From Eremomyces bilateralis CBS 781.70 (Eukaryota; Ascomycota; Dothideomycetes; Eremomycetales; Eremomycetaceae): a stretch of 64,000 bases of DNA. The notes below the pieces were generated by a model. It searched no databases. It had not been told where the DNA came from and saw nothing but the letters and a program-made list of their open reading frames with translations. Below are positions 20,325-32,326 of the stretch, piece by piece. Each line of letters opens with the position of its first letter. Within the stretch, counting starts at the first letter, position 1. Both the position numbers and the translations under genes were made by a program. Location: positions 149,533 to 213,532 of the forward strand of contig NW_022985091.1 in NCBI RefSeq assembly GCF_010015585.1, read 5' to 3'.

Positions 20325-23300
20325 CTATAGGTTCACCACATTTTGGAAACCCTCGATCACTTTCTGATCTACATTGGACAACTGCTCCTCATTGAACGCT
20401 GCCTGTCCCCCAGCACTGTCCACGGCCTGGGTCATGACTTCTCGCACCACCGCGATGATGTTGACGGATCGTATCGGATCGGAGAACGTAAGATGTCGTC
20501 GCCTAGCGTCCTCAGGGGTATCGGGAGGACTGAGGGTATCCGCTGAAAAGACCATTGAACTATGAAGGGAGATGTTAGCAGACCGAGATTCCCATTGCTT
20601 TGAATGGGACTTACTCGACGGTTTTATCATTCTGGCCCTCGATGAGCTCATAGATGATATCCGTCCACGACGTCATAAAGTCCTGCAGTCGTTCCAGTGC
20701 GATTTTCGTCCCGAGTCCGAACACTTTCGCCAATCCCAAATTCATCAGCTTTCTCTTTCCCGGATCGCCAATGTGCTCCGTATGGTTAAGCCATTCATCA
20801 ATCAGCCATCGCATGCTTCCGAATTCTTCTCCTTTCGTACTCGCGATCCGGTCCGCGTCGGGAGACTGTTGGGTCCGGAGGTTCACAGCAGAATGCCCCC
20901 AGAGAGCTAGGGCATCCTGGAGTATCAACGGATTGACCCACGCAATCCGGGCAATGATACTGAAAAGGTCACTTTCCATTGGGCCTTCCACGTGTTTCCA
21001 TTTCCAAAGTCCGTTTTCTTCCGTGCTGGCACCTTTCTGAGCCCGTCCTCCAGCCGTCTGTCCTCTGGATACTCGACGAATATAAGTCCCTCGCAGCGCC
21101 CCGAGAATATATCCCCAAATCCCGCAGTCGATCATGTCACTGACAAGGATTCTGACACCTGCTTCACCACCCAATCCAGTGGCTACACAGATTATCGTCT
21201 CCAGGAACGCAAGCACGAGGCCATGGGAATCCGGTTTCAAGGATGAAGGCCGGTCACTCTCATCATTGTTGCCGTCGACCAATAGAGACGCAAGGACTCG
21301 GAGCAGTTCCTTTCGGGACCAATCGCCGAGCACATCTCCTGGCACCAGCAAAAGATACCCTTCGGCAACCTGAACCGCGACTCGCAGGAGCTCCGAGTCC
21401 ATGGTAAGCAGTTCGAAAAGAAAGGAAATCAGTTGCATCAAGCCATCTGAAGGCCTGGGCTGAGATGGGGTGTTCGAGATGACCTTCTCCCACAAGTCTA
21501 GGACATCTTCGAGTAGGAATACCCGGAGGGGTGAACCCGGTTCCAGCGTTGCTCGAATTATTGCGACGCATTGTTCCTGATATCTCACAGATTGGTCTTT
21601 CATCGCAACGACAATGCTTCCCAGCGTAGTGCAAATGAACTGGTTCACGATTTCCGTTCCTTGCTCCTGGTGCCATAGCTCTAGGAGCGTGGTGACGATA
21701 TGGTCCCCGTGTGGCGTGATCCTGTCTTCCATCCGCTCGACGATGATACGGATGGTCTGGAGCAAGGTCAGTTTGCTTTCGATCATGTCGAACTCCCGTA
21801 TCATGAGCAAGAGCCGTTGCATGATGATGTCCGCAAAAGGTTGGAACACCTCCGGATCGAAGTCCCAATCATTGATAACTTGAGAGAGCTCTCGGCCCGC
21901 GGCAAATCGGACTACGGGGTCGTTGAGGATATCCGCCGGGTTCAGAAGATGCGTAAAGATTTCGTAGACCACGGCTCGGTCTTCTTTGGGTATATCGATC
22001 GAAGTCCACTGGCCAAGCAGGATCGCTGTCCGGCGCCGGAGAATGTGATAGTTCGGCCTCGTCATTTGGACTTCAGCCACCAGGGTCCGTTTTAGAAAGT
22101 CTGAAAAGTTTAGGTGCCCCCGTAACACCGCAGCCGCGAGCCCGATCGCGGTGTACACCGACTCTTTCAAGAGGACATCGCCTTGGTCAGGACCTGCGTA
22201 GGAAGAATCAGCAACGATCGCAGCATATAATAGTAAAAGTGAATTACCTGCGACAGAATTGAAGGTGTTCAATAGAGGGCCAATAGCCATGGACTTGTAG
22301 TGGATCGATATATCAAGGAATATCTTTTCCGCGCAACCCCGAATGGAGTATTCGTATGCACTGGAGTCGCTGTCCTCTCTCTGCTCCCAGTCTTCGGGAT
22401 CGTCACGCCAGTCCACCAGGTCCTTTGCGGTAAAACAGAAATACTTCGTCACGATCGTCCCAAGCATCTCCATTACCATCGATTCCGTGAACATCTCGGA
22501 CTTCATCACCTCCCTCGAGTTTTTGATCTCCCCCTTCTCTTCCTCGTGTCGATAGCGTAGCGACGGCGCCGGATTGAATATCATCTTCATACAGGCGCGC
22601 AATAAGAGCAGCCCTTTCAAAGCCAGCTTCTCCTCCAGAGATACCTCATCTTGGTCGTCGGCGTCAAGGTCATTGACATTCTGTACGGATTCGGGGGCCC
22701 TGGCACGGTATTTGTCACCAAACCCGGCTGCAATCGACCAATATGATTTCGCTACATCTAGGGCCCCGGGGAGTAGTACAAAGGCCTGCGGATGGGTTTG
22801 ACACATGGCCAAGTGGAGCTTCGCGAGCTGGTATGCATGGTCTTCGATAATCTTCAGGGTCGTCTCTGGCAAACCGGCTCCGTTCTGGGAGGCAATGCCC
22901 AGGTAATCTCCTAGGTGCTTGGCTGCAATCTGCCAGAACTGCTTCACTGTGTCGTCTCGATTTGGAAATTCATATCCGCAGATGAAGAGACGCCGGAGGA
23001 TTTTGAGCGCAAGCTGCGTCTGTCTGATGACAATGATGAATGCCTCCATGTCTTGAGGTCCCGTCTGCATGGATTGCTGCCATGAAGCACATGCACTCAT
23101 GTACTGCTGCCCGATGATCGAGACGAACTTCGGTCCCACCTGGAGCAAGACCTGACGATGCCGAATCATCCGCGCCGTGGAGAATTCTTTTACGAGCTGA
23201 AGAATGCAATCCAAAGCTCTTAAGTTACGGATGTGATCGGAAGCTTCGTAGCTTTGCTGAAGGGCGGCGGCTAGGCTATCGAAAAGATCAGGCCATTCCT

Positions 23301-23746
23301 TCGGGTAATCGAACCGCCCAATTTTGGCCACCATCAAGGCCGTCATCAAGCCGAGTCGATCATCCTCTTCGGACAGAGCCAGTTCAATCAGTCGAGAACG
23401 AACTGCGTCCTTGTCCTCCTTTGGGAGCGGCTGCGATGTCGCCCTCCTCCAATGATGATCTGCCACCCTTCGTAGCTGGATGATAGCCAGCTGCCTCACA
23501 TCTCCCGGTAGCGATTGGTCCGCGGCGGCGCCCTGTCGCGAATATCAGCCCGGCCCAATGATTTGAAGATTAGACATTTACTTGTAAAAGGGGGAAATAG
23601 CCGCTGGTGTGCTCCCATTCCTTAAGCTGGTTCGTGGCCACCTGAATCTGCTGGTTGTTGCCACAGACGCCCAAGGCCAAGGTCCGACTCAGAGCGCTCG
23701 TAGACAACGGGTTCGCCGCCCCCGGAGCCTCGATTGCAAACTCCAT
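20325..23746 (-). CDS. KAP120: Importin-beta family nuclear transport receptor (importin-11 / Kap120-like)
   Basis: Four exons (23746-23582, 23532-22248, 22193-20615, 20559-20325) give 1087 residues. The protein binds Ran-GTP and carries cargo through nuclear pores. The first exon and start of the second form the importin-N domain: NQLKEWEHTSGYFPLLQ, then VRQLAIIQLRRVADHHWRR, matching the human importin-11 opening. The rest is a HEAT-repeat solenoid without breaks (KIGRFDYPKEWPDLFDSLA and many similar helix pairs). Length fits the family (about 975-1030), slightly longer. The second intron is 54 nt, a multiple of three with no in-frame stop, so retention would add 18 residues rather than truncate. 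The last exon is acidic and polar and closes the protein after VIEGFQNVVNL. Confidence 0.92.
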
Positions 23747-24500
23747 GTTGAAATTTGGAAGGTGAAAACGGACCGAAAACAGGGCGTAATGGCGTTCAGT
23801 GAAATGAAAAGTGTGTGGGGGTTAGAATCAACTGAGCTGGCTCAGCACTCCATTAGAGAAATTCTGCGGTGAACGCGATATATCATCGTAGGGGAGCAAC
23901 ACAATGAAAAGTCTAGACTAGAATAAGTTATAAGAGACGCGACGCATTGATTTCACTCCCAGACTTATCAACGGAAAAAGTTCGAGTGGATAGATGTCTG
24001 CTTGCGTCAGTCGCTGTGAAGTGATCCACTCCGCTAATTCACCATACAATTCCACCAGACCTTTCAGGCGTATCAACAGAATCGGACGGAGGTGAGAGTG
24101 GTCGACGTTGGAGATCGCTTCCTTGTTGTTTCTGGTCTGATACTTCAGTCTCGCTTGCATGTGGTTGTTTTCACGCGTCACGCCTAATCAAGTGCGGGCG
24201 GTTTGGAAACATTTTGATTGGCCACAACGGCATTAGGATATCAGGTAGCAATAAAGAACCCCCAAGGAGATGTATAGAACTCCGTGGAGTAGCATTGCTC
24301 GTATGGTCCTTGATTATTCGGCTACGAAGCTAACTTTTGCCTGATCTAACGCTACATCGTAATCTCCAGATGAACGCAATTTTCGACTATTCAGAGTTCA
24401 TATCGTCCCGCAGGACATCATGATGGACTCAACTCCTGAATCACCGCCCGGTGCTACCAACGCTCCACTATATACTGCAATTTGAATCATAAGCGGTACT
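23747..24500. other. Intergenic region, importin promoter and 3' side of Ent3
   Basis: This gap holds the promoter of the importin gene. One minus-strand frame at 23918-24157 is listed separately as a weak gene candidate; nothing else is seen. Confidence 0.45.
23918..24157 (-). CDS. Weak candidate small protein, unknown
   Basis: ATG at 24157 opens 79 residues with a protein-like composition: a basic start followed by helices rich in Leu and Glu (RLKGLVELYGELAEWI). No family is recognised, no splice partner upstream is convincing, and the segment lies in a promoter region. It may be a chance frame. Confidence 0.2.
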   Translation of the reverse strand, partial: QARLKYQTRNNKEAISNVDHSHLRPILLIRLKGLVELYGELAEWITSQRLTQADIYPLELFPLISLGVKSMRRVSYNLF

Positions 24501-26259
24501 TCAGCTCAACAAATCATCGAAAGAGCTTCCGCCTCCTGGCTTCTGTCCCGTTGATTGCGTCCCAGGCGTACTGCTGCCGGCACTCGACGACTGAGGCGCC
24601 CCCCAGATCCCAGCGCTCGACTTCTGCTTCGCCATATCTGCCATCGTCATCGGTTTCGACGTCGACGTCGGCTTCGTGAAATTTGTTCCCGCCAGCAGAT
24701 CGGCGAACGGATCGCTGGATGCCGCGCTGGCAGGTTTGGCGCCCGGCTTCGCACCGATAGAACCCGATGGCGAGAGAACGCCGCTTCCGTTCGCGGCGGG
24801 GGTCGAGGCCCCGGTCCCGGCCTGTTGAGCGATTTGGACGGACGTGAAGTAGTTCGGACCGGAAGGCTGGAACCCCGTTGGCTTGGGTGGCTGCGACATG
24901 AGGCTGGGTTGTGATGCGGTCATGGAGGGGGTCGCTAGTGGTGGGGAAGATACGGACGCGAAGAGGGTGTTGATGTTGGCGCTTTGCGTCCCTTGGACGG
25001 GTTGCGGCGCCGCAAACTGGGTCGCGGATGTAGTGGTCGACACCGAGGCAGGAGGTGGAACGCTGCCAAGTCCGGTTGAGGTCGTCGCGGCTGGCTGTGT
25101 GGGGGCGGCGGACTGGAAGTCGTCGAACTCATCGTCATCCGCGGTGTTAGCCAATGCACTATGCCCCCCCGAAACAGGTTGCTTCCCAGTCGATGTTGAT
25201 GGGCCCGATGGGGCCGGGTCATCGAACGAGAAAAGGTCCACTTCTGGCTGCTTTGGCTTCTTATTCTCCGCTTTTGGCGGCGGCGCTGTCGAGGAGGTTC
25301 CATTATTGCGCTTCGGTGTCGCAGCGACCGCGCCTTCGTCATATTCGTCGTACTCTTCAAACCGATCCCCACGGGCCTGAGTATCTGAAAATCCAGATTC
25401 GTTGCCACCAAATCCACCGCCGTCCCCATATACTCCTCCGCTATACGCTCCATAGGCTCCTCCGGTTTCGCTACCGAAGCCTCCATACCGCGATGAACCT
25501 GAAAGGCCTCCGATGCCTCCTCCCAATCCTCCTTCGACTCCCCCATACTTGTTCCGGTTCGCTCGTGCCTTCTTTCGCTCGGTTCGGATCCGTTCGACGT
25601 CACTTAGAAGTTCTGCCAGCTCCTTGGCTCGATTCCGCACATTGATGCCTTGGTCCTTTCCGTTGTTGTCGATGAAGTGGAATTGGCGAAGCATCTTCAT
25701 TAGAGACAGATGTGACCGGGCATCGTCAATGACTCGTTCGGAGCCGTTCTTGATTAGGAACTCGAGAAGTTGAAGCGCCTAACATAGCATTAATTGATGA
25801 TTGAGGTCGTGCCATGATTTCCCAACCTTGTATATCTGCCTCCATTCTTCCGCCGTCTTCTCCGTAAAGCGCTTGTAAAGGATGGGCATAATCTCATTTA
25901 GAAGCTGGCTGTCGACGTATAAGCAGATCGAATACGCACAATCTCGAGAGGCATACTAATTGAACGTTGCGCTCGCAATCTCCTGCATCAGCGTGGACGA
26001 TGCACCCCATGGTTCGTTATTCGTGGCTTCTCGGACCTGCATCACGGTCAATCAACTGCACCTGGCATTCGCACGGAATCAGAACCAGCATACCTTCGCC
26101 TCCATCTCTGTGTAGTTCATCACGGCTACCATGGCCCATTAGTTCATTCCGACTCGATCCGTCGCGACGCTGCTCACCATTTTGGACTTTCCGGATGCCA
26201 GCTTTGACATCGTAGAGGCTCAGGTTGCTGACCTGGTCTTTGAGATTGTTGAAATCCAT
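24501..26259 (-). CDS. ENT3: ENTH-domain clathrin adaptor, epsin-like Ent3/epsinR
   Basis: Five exons (26259-26178, 26125-26094, 26036-25957, 25908-25827, 25778-24501) give 517 residues. Ent3-type epsins bind phosphoinositides at the trans-Golgi network and endosomes and recruit clathrin, GGA and AP-1. The ENTH domain fills about residues 1-140: MDFNNLKDQVSNLSLYDVKA, NAVMNYTEMEAKVREATNNE, PWGASSTLMQEIA, ALQLLEFLIKNGSERV. The rest is disordered, Gly/Tyr-rich and then Pro/Ser/Thr/Gln-rich, with acidic-hydrophobic adaptor motifs (DLFSFDD, FDDFQSA, and FDDLLS at the very end). Four small introns (47-57 nt) sit inside the ENTH region, including a 32-nt exon. The start is fixed by the conserved MDFNNLK opening. 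Confidence 0.95.
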
Positions 26260-26720
26260 GGCGGTTCAGAGTTCTCAGGATCAAACGATGGAGCGGATCC
26301 TGACGGACGTGCAATGGAAAAGTTTCCTCCTCGAGAAGCGTGCGTGTGAGGTGGATTCTGTAGGTCAGGAATTATAGCGGTCATAATGTCTGGTCTCCGA
26401 ATTGAAGAGTAATGAGCGGCAGGCGCTACCCCCGGTCCGGGGCGTGGACTAAACCCGATTGGGCTGCTCCTTCTCTGCAGTCATTCTCCTTGCTCACTTT
26501 CAGCAGCAACATACGAATTGCGATAATTCGATAAAGTACAACGTAGACGACAATATTGATTAGAACTGTCCACGTTGATGACTAGAATCTACAGATTATA
26601 ATTATGCAATCGATTCCACACAGATTGAATCATTATATACTCTACAAGGGGTTCTTGGTTTGGTGCCTGGGCACTCGTATATACCAGTGTTTATGGTAAT
26701 ATTACATGAACAGGATCCGT
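26260..26720. other. Intergenic region, promoter of the Ent3 gene
   Basis: About 460 bp between two minus-strand genes, AT-rich towards 26520-26700. No gene or repeat is seen. Confidence 0.5.
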
Positions 26721-27985
26721 TTATAATGTCGCCAATTGCTGGAAAGCATAGAGCATATCGTCCCGCAGATCCTCCCAATTCTCAACCCCTATGCTGACCC
26801 TCAGGACCCGATCATCCACCGTTGCGTCGCTCATTTTCCTCCATTCGATCAAGCTCTCGACGCCCCCGAGGCTGGTCGCATGATGGAACAGCCTCAACTT
26901 CGATGGCAGCGTTCGTGCCAGCACTCTCGACTTCATGGAGATGACGAACACCGGCCCGAAGCCGTTGGGGAGCTGTTCCTTCACCCATTTCTGATCGGTC
27001 TGGAGACTCGCGTGCTTGACCTCAGCGACGACCTTCCTCGCTGCCTCGGCGTCACTTCCCTCCCCGTTCGTGACCAAGTCGTGGATCCACCGGACCAGCT
27101 TCTCCGCGTTCCCGCTCTGCCGTAGTACCCGCAGCTCCAACGTTCGGAGACTGCGGATGGCCAGCCAGCCCTCCAGCCCGCCCATGACGCTGCCCAGGAA
27201 GATCCGCTCAACGAACATCTTCTCCCACCACTCCGTGTTCTTCGTCACCAATACGCCGCAGAGCAGGTCGCTGTGTCCGCCGAGATACTTGGTTCCCGAG
27301 TGCATGATGATGTCGGCGCCCAGCTTGAATGGCTCCATCAACGGCGGCGGCGCAAACGTCGCATCGACGCTCACATATGCGCCCCGCTTACGCGATTTCT
27401 CCACTAGCTCGACAATGTTCACCGCCTCCCCGGTCGGGTTGATCGGGCTCTCCACATGGACGAGATCGCCCTTCCCGAGCTTCGCCTCGTCCCATGCCGC
27501 ATCATCGAATAGATCGACCTTCTTGCAGCCGCTGAGCTTCGAGTGCAGGTCCAGCACGCCATGGCACCCGTGGTAGCCGCCCCCGATCGCCACGACTTTG
27601 GGGTTGAGGAAAGTGAGAAGAGCGTGGAAGGCAGAGAGGCCGGATGAGTAGGTGAGGGCGTGGCCGTGGAGGAGGGAGGAGAGGATGGTCTCGATGCGAG
27701 TGGACGTGGGGGAGGAAAGGCGGGAGTAGACGGGGGCGGTCAATGGCCCGAACTATTTAGACGGTTAGACCTTTTGAAATTGCATTATCGAAACTTCGGT
27801 TGCAGGATTACCTCGCCGTCATTAATTGGGACCAGCAGCTCCGGGTCGTCGCTGTAGCGGAATGTCGTTGACAGGTGAATTGGTGGAGCGACATCGGTGT
27901 GGCGATTGAGCGAATCGTCTGCATGGACACTCAGTGTCGAGAGGGAGTAGGGTAGGTCCTGACGGGCATTTTCGTTGGTGGCCAT
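26721..27985 (-). CDS. Cys/Met metabolism PLP-dependent enzyme (cystathionine synthase/lyase-like)
   Basis: The model joins 27985-27812 and 27752-26721 (intron 59 nt) for 401 residues. The fold type I PLP enzymes of the trans-sulfuration group make or cleave cystathionine or related thioethers. The opening [27 protein letters not shown], then [14 protein letters not shown] and [16 protein letters not shown], are family marks. The cofactor lysine is Lys213 in [28 protein letters not shown] carries the Asp that pairs with the pyridine nitrogen. It resembles fungal proteins annotated as trans-sulfuration enzymes (YML082W/YHR112C/STR-like); the exact reaction cannot be told. An in-frame GTG eight codons upstream is not used; the ATG at 27985 starts the conserved text. 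Confidence 0.9.
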
Positions 27986-28437
27986 GGTTGGAAGTGGAAA
28001 ATTGGGCACTCAAAGGGAAATTATAAATTGTCGGATTGCCAGATGTAGATGTACAAAGTTAGAGGGTTTTCTCTCAAGTCTGGTAGGTATGGCACGGCAC
28101 TAGTTGTACGGAATACAGAATAGAAATTACGCCTTTGGATGGAACGGAAAGAGAGCCGAGCGGGAGGGACCGCGATGACGTTTTCCAGCAAACTCTGGGA
28201 CATGGAGGGGTTAAAGCAGTCTTAAAGCACCACGAAGCTCCAGTCACGCATCTACAACAACACATTTGCACATTGCATCTGGTTCACAAGGATTGCGATT
28301 TTCTCGTTATAACCCTCCATTGATGCCTAGCCATCGCTATCTAGAATGTCAAGTTTGGACTTTTTGGGAGTGCGTTGCTAGCCATGGGAGTGACGGGGAA
28401 GCCGAACAAGCCATAATGACCGGACGCAGCGAACCGT
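27986..28437. other. Intergenic region between cyclophilin and PLP-enzyme genes
   Basis: About 450 bp holding the promoter of the PLP enzyme and the 3'-UTR of the cyclophilin gene. No feature is recognised. Confidence 0.5.
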
Positions 28438-29478
28438 TTAGGCGACGCCACAGCCCTGGATCACAGGCTCCTTGTTGGTGTTGCGACCGTACTTGGGGGC
28501 GCCGCTCGAGGTGCCGACGGCCTCGATGCTGCGGACGACCTTGTAAGACGACGTGTCGCCATCCGGGACCTGTCCGAAGACAACGTGCTTGCCGTCCAAC
28601 CAAGAGGTCACGACGGTGGTGATGAAGAACTGCGAGCCGTTGCTGTCGATCGTTAGTTGCCAATGTCGTGCGTGGTCAAGTGCGAAGTATCCTTACGTGT
28701 TGGGGCCAGCGTTCGCCATGGACAGGAGGAACGGCTTGGTGTGCTTGAGCTTGAAGTTCTCATCGGGGAACTTCTCGCCGTAGATGGAGCGGCCACCGGT
28801 TCCCTGGAGGGGATTGTCAGTCACACATCCCAAGCAAGTTGGCGGGGTGCGGGCGTACGTTGCCACGGGTGAAGTCACCACCCTGGAGCATGAAATCCGG
28901 GATCACGCGGTGGAAGCGGGAGCCCTTGTATCCCTGGCCCTGCTCCTTCTCGCACAGCGCGCGGAAGTTCTCGGCCGTCTTGGGGACGACATCGTCGAAA
29001 AGTTCGAAGTTGACACGACCGGATTGCTCTGGAAGAAACACGCGGTTAGTCGAGAGCTACACCGGCATGGTCGGAGTCGACGGAAGCTTGCTTCGGGTCG
29101 TTTAAAGCTTGGAGATGGACGGAGATGGACGGAGATGGACGAAGAATCATATTGACTTACCAACATCCAGATTTCCCTTGCTGATGACGTTGCCTTGGGC
29201 GTCGACGTCGACGTTGGGGCCAAACCATTTGCAATCGAAGTAGACTCGGACGACCTAATTGAGAGGAGTTAGCGATCTGAGAGAACCGCCGGAGCGATGG
29301 GAGTATGACTGACCATATTTGCGGATGATTGATGAAAGGATCGGGTACGAATTGCAGGTTGGAAGAGAGGTTTGTTGTTGCAGAAACGAAGCGTGGAGGT
29401 GGAGGGAAGAAAACTTCTTGAGGTGAAAGCGGGGGCGGGGCGAAGCAACGACACAACTCTGATGGGATGGTGGGGCAT
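28438..29478 (-). CDS. Cyclophilin peptidyl-prolyl isomerase with mitochondrial presequence
   Basis: Five exons (29478-29314, 29254-29161, 29028-28859, 28803-28697, 28642-28438) give 246 residues. Cyclophilins catalyse cis-trans turns at proline and bind cyclosporin A. The catalytic core is intact: [20 protein letters not shown] with the key Arg and Phe, [29 protein letters not shown], and the cyclosporin-binding Trp in [11 protein letters not shown]. Exon 1 codes a presequence of 54 residues rich in Arg, Ser, Phe and Leu with no acidic residue ([12 protein letters not shown], then [10 protein letters not shown]), a mitochondrial targeting type. Its last codon is a second ATG (Met55), from which a cytosolic form could start; a dual-location cyclophilin is known from Neurospora. 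Intron 2 carries a 10-bp tandem repeat. Confidence 0.94.
29111..29140. repeat. Three perfect tandem copies of a 10-bp unit
   Basis: GGAGATGGAC is repeated three times end to end inside the second intron of the cyclophilin gene. It makes this intron 132 nt, over twice the local norm. Confidence 0.85.
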
Positions 29479-30608
29479 CTTGGAAGGTTCCTGTGTCAAG
29501 GTTCCTGTTTTACTGCAGCAATTTTACTTGTGACGGTCAGCTCTTCCGAATTTCAGGGATGCGGGACGGTAGTAAGGAACTGTATGGAAGGAAAACGTGA
29601 CAAGGTTACCGCTAAGGGCAGCTTGCTTAGGAGTTAGGAGGGAGTTAGGGGAAATGCAAGTGACCGGAAGAGTCGACTGTAGCTGGAAGGAGCTTGAACA
29701 GAAGCTTGCCCGAAATGTGACCGGTCACAGCTTGAGGGGTTTAAAGAGAGGACGTCGAGCTGATGCAATCATCCAGGTTCAACCTTGAGCCACACACGCC
29801 TCTGATGCCATAGCGGTAGTTATTCCATAGAGTATTCCGCACTGTAACTCCCTATCAAGCACCAACCTCAGTCAAGGACTCAAGGTCAACTGACCAAGCT
29901 GTCGGACATCTCAACAGCCGTGCGGAGAGGTGATTACGACATCAAAGATCAACGGAGACTGGTTGGCAATGGCTCAGGTCTGCCCGGAATCCGGATGGTG
30001 TGCTCACTGTTCCTGTCTCCTCCAAGATCCGTAATACAAGCAACAATAGAAGGATTCGACCCAACCGGAAGTCGTCAGGGAAACAAGGGAAACTACGTAC
30101 CTCGAACCTTCCGATTCTTGAAGTGTCACCAACACGCGACGGGATCGACCGAATTCCAAGAAGATAGGTCCAAAATTGGAACCAAAGAGTGTACGAAATG
30201 CAAGAGTTAGATATTATAATGGAATGATGCGAAATGCTGATGGTTAGCCACGTTGGTTCATGTTCAAGGTCAGACAATCTTTGGGAAAGTTTTCCGATTT
30301 TCTCACGCCTGAACGCCTCTCATGACTGGGTCCGAGCTTAGCCCCTGACTAGTTACAGTAAAACAGACCTGAGCACAAAACGCACTTGAAAATCCCGAAT
30401 TGCGTGGACAGCGTGACAGACGTGACCGGGTCGATGAACCGCATCGACCAGACTTCGTACGACTTGATCGCTCATTTCCCATGGGGGAAGCACGGTGATA
30501 AGTTCGTGGAATGCGACAAAGGATATTCCACTCAATCCCGATGTCAACGGAGGACCATCGGATTGAAAAAAAATACTGACGTGGGAATTGAGAATAGACA
30601 ACCCTCTC
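29479..30608. other. Intergenic region, promoter of cyclophilin gene and 3' of proline dehydrogenase
   Basis: About 1.1 kb without a supported gene. Frames at 29597-29788, 29920-30277 (both strands) and 30353-30622 have no recognisable protein text. Confidence 0.5.
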
Positions 30609-32110
30609 TCACTTGACGACAAGTGCCTTCATCCGCCGAACCAGCTCCTCCCACATCGCCTGCTTGGTCTCCTTTGTCCTGGCGATTGCATCCTGATTCT
30701 CCCTGGCTCGCCGATATAGGAAATGCAGACACTGCTTCGTCGTGCCCCAAGCCACCAGTTTGAATGTCCTCGGCATATCAAGCTGTACCCCGATAGTTTC
30801 TCTCTCTCGCTTCGCCGCCTTCGAATTTTGCACCAGTTGGCAACCGATTTCGTCCGCCATGCCATAGAGCTGCGCGTAAGCCAGCTCTCCCAGCTGCTCA
30901 CCCTTCGTCGCCAGCTCGTTCCGGATCTCTTGCGCCTTGCGAACGGAAGTCTGGTTGTGAGTGGCAAGCATGATGCTCACGTTGGGAAAGGCGTGGCCCT
31001 CGGATCCGTCGTGTGGCTGGAGCCTTCCTAGGTACTTTCGGCGTATCAGGCTCTCCGTCAGCTCATCGTATGCTTTGTCCGTTTCCTCTTTCGACGACCA
31101 GATATTGGACCGGGGCTCCGAGGACATGTATGCGCCGCGCACCAGCTTCACTCCGAGCGTGTAGCCCTCCTGCTCTGCCTCCGCAAGGCCACGAGCCAGT
31201 TTTCCGGGACAGGATGTGAGATACGCTTGGTAGGTGTTGTATAGGATCGCTCCCTTGGACCTGTCTCGATTGTACTTCTTCTGCAGCGCTTGAGTCCATC
31301 GATCGATCCCAATATTCGTCGACTCTTCTTCGGCACTGGGGAGAAGCTTCACGTTCTTGGCTGCAGCGTGGTCGCATATCTCATGGATCGCTTGCTCCAT
31401 GGCCGGTGATGGAAGCTGGCCGCCTCGGAGGAGTCGTAAGGCTTCAGTACCCAGGCCCGACCACCTGTACTCTCATGTCAGCAAATCTTTGTTTTTCATT
31501 CTTTTTTGTATCAGAATCCGTACTTCAGCCCGACGAATTCGCCGGAGTCCGTCATGTCCACGGAATCGGTCATCCCCTGTTTCCAAGTGGCAATCTCGCT
31601 CTTTGTGACCTCCGGGTCGACTGCATTGGTTGCTTTTTCATCCAGCAAGAGTTCTAGGGCATATTCCAGGATAATGCCATCGAAGCCCACGCTCTTCATT
31701 GCCGATGTCGTTCTGCGTACTTCCTCCTTGGTTTCACCGGCGCAGAACTGGGCATAGAGCGTTTGCTTGAAGATCTGCCGGAGTATCGGGTTTCTGTCCA
31801 CGTCAATGATAGTGGACTTCGACTCCAGAAGACGGTTGAGTACTGCAAAACATCCTCGCAACAGGAGGGGTGAAGCTGTCACTGAAGCGATGAGGTAGGT
31901 TCGAAGGACGTTGGGTGTTGGGAGAATTGAAAGTGGAGTGATCGACGAATTCGAGCTGTAGGATTTCGGCTTGGCTACGACACCAGGAAGAGTTCCGATG
32001 GAAGCGGTGGCTGCGGTCTTCCTGTTGCTGGTGTGGATTTTCCGTACGCCACCCGCACATTCCCTTCGCGAGATCCAGATGATAGCAGTAGGCAGACCTC
32101 TCCACGACAT
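30609..32110 (-). CDS. PUT1: Mitochondrial proline dehydrogenase (proline oxidase)
   Basis: The model joins 32110-31524 and 31464-30609 (intron 59 nt) for 480 residues. It oxidises L-proline to pyrroline-5-carboxylate with FAD, feeding electrons to the respiratory chain; it is Put1 in yeast and PrnD in Aspergillus. The N-terminus is Arg/Ser/Thr-rich with few acidic residues (SRRECAGGVRKIHTSNRKTA), a mitochondrial presequence. The FAD-binding barrel shows LRQIFKQTLYAQFCAGET, GFDGIILEYALELLL, YNTYQAYL, LGVKLVRGAYM with the conserved Lys and Arg, ATHNQTS, AYAQLYGMADEIG, and the C-terminal substrate clamp LHFLYRRARENQD with its Arg pair. Start: first ATG of the open frame. A CCGG pair with 11-bp spacing lies about 200 bp upstream. 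Confidence 0.95.
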
Positions 32111-32307
32111 TACTGATCGGGCTGCTGATCAAGATCAGCTAGATGCAGCGTGTGTGGAGAATGGAAGATTATGGAAAATTGCAGTTGAATCAAAGATCCA
32201 GGTACACGCTCGCATTATATGGGGGGGAAATAAATAAGTATTCGGACTGGAGTAGATGGAGGTGTGAGCGGATGCGATAGCGGTACATTCCACCTCCCCG
32301 ATAGTAG

Positions 32308-32326
32308 CCGGGTGTTGTCATACCGG
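32308..32326. promoter_or_regulatory. CCGG-N11-CCGG zinc-cluster-like site
   Basis: CCGG at 32308-32311 and 32323-32326 face each other about 200 bp upstream of the proline dehydrogenase start. Proline-pathway activators of the Zn2Cys6 class (Put3 with CGG-N10-CCG, PrnA with paired CCGG) bind such sites; the spacing here differs from the Put3 site by one base. Confidence 0.35.

Noticed and set aside
21263-21868. Minus-strand frame of 201 codons
   Set aside because: It is an alternative frame within the importin gene, with biased Arg/His composition typical of shadows.
29597-30277. Short frames on both strands between the cyclophilin and proline dehydrogenase genes
   Set aside because: Short, unsupported and mutually overlapping.
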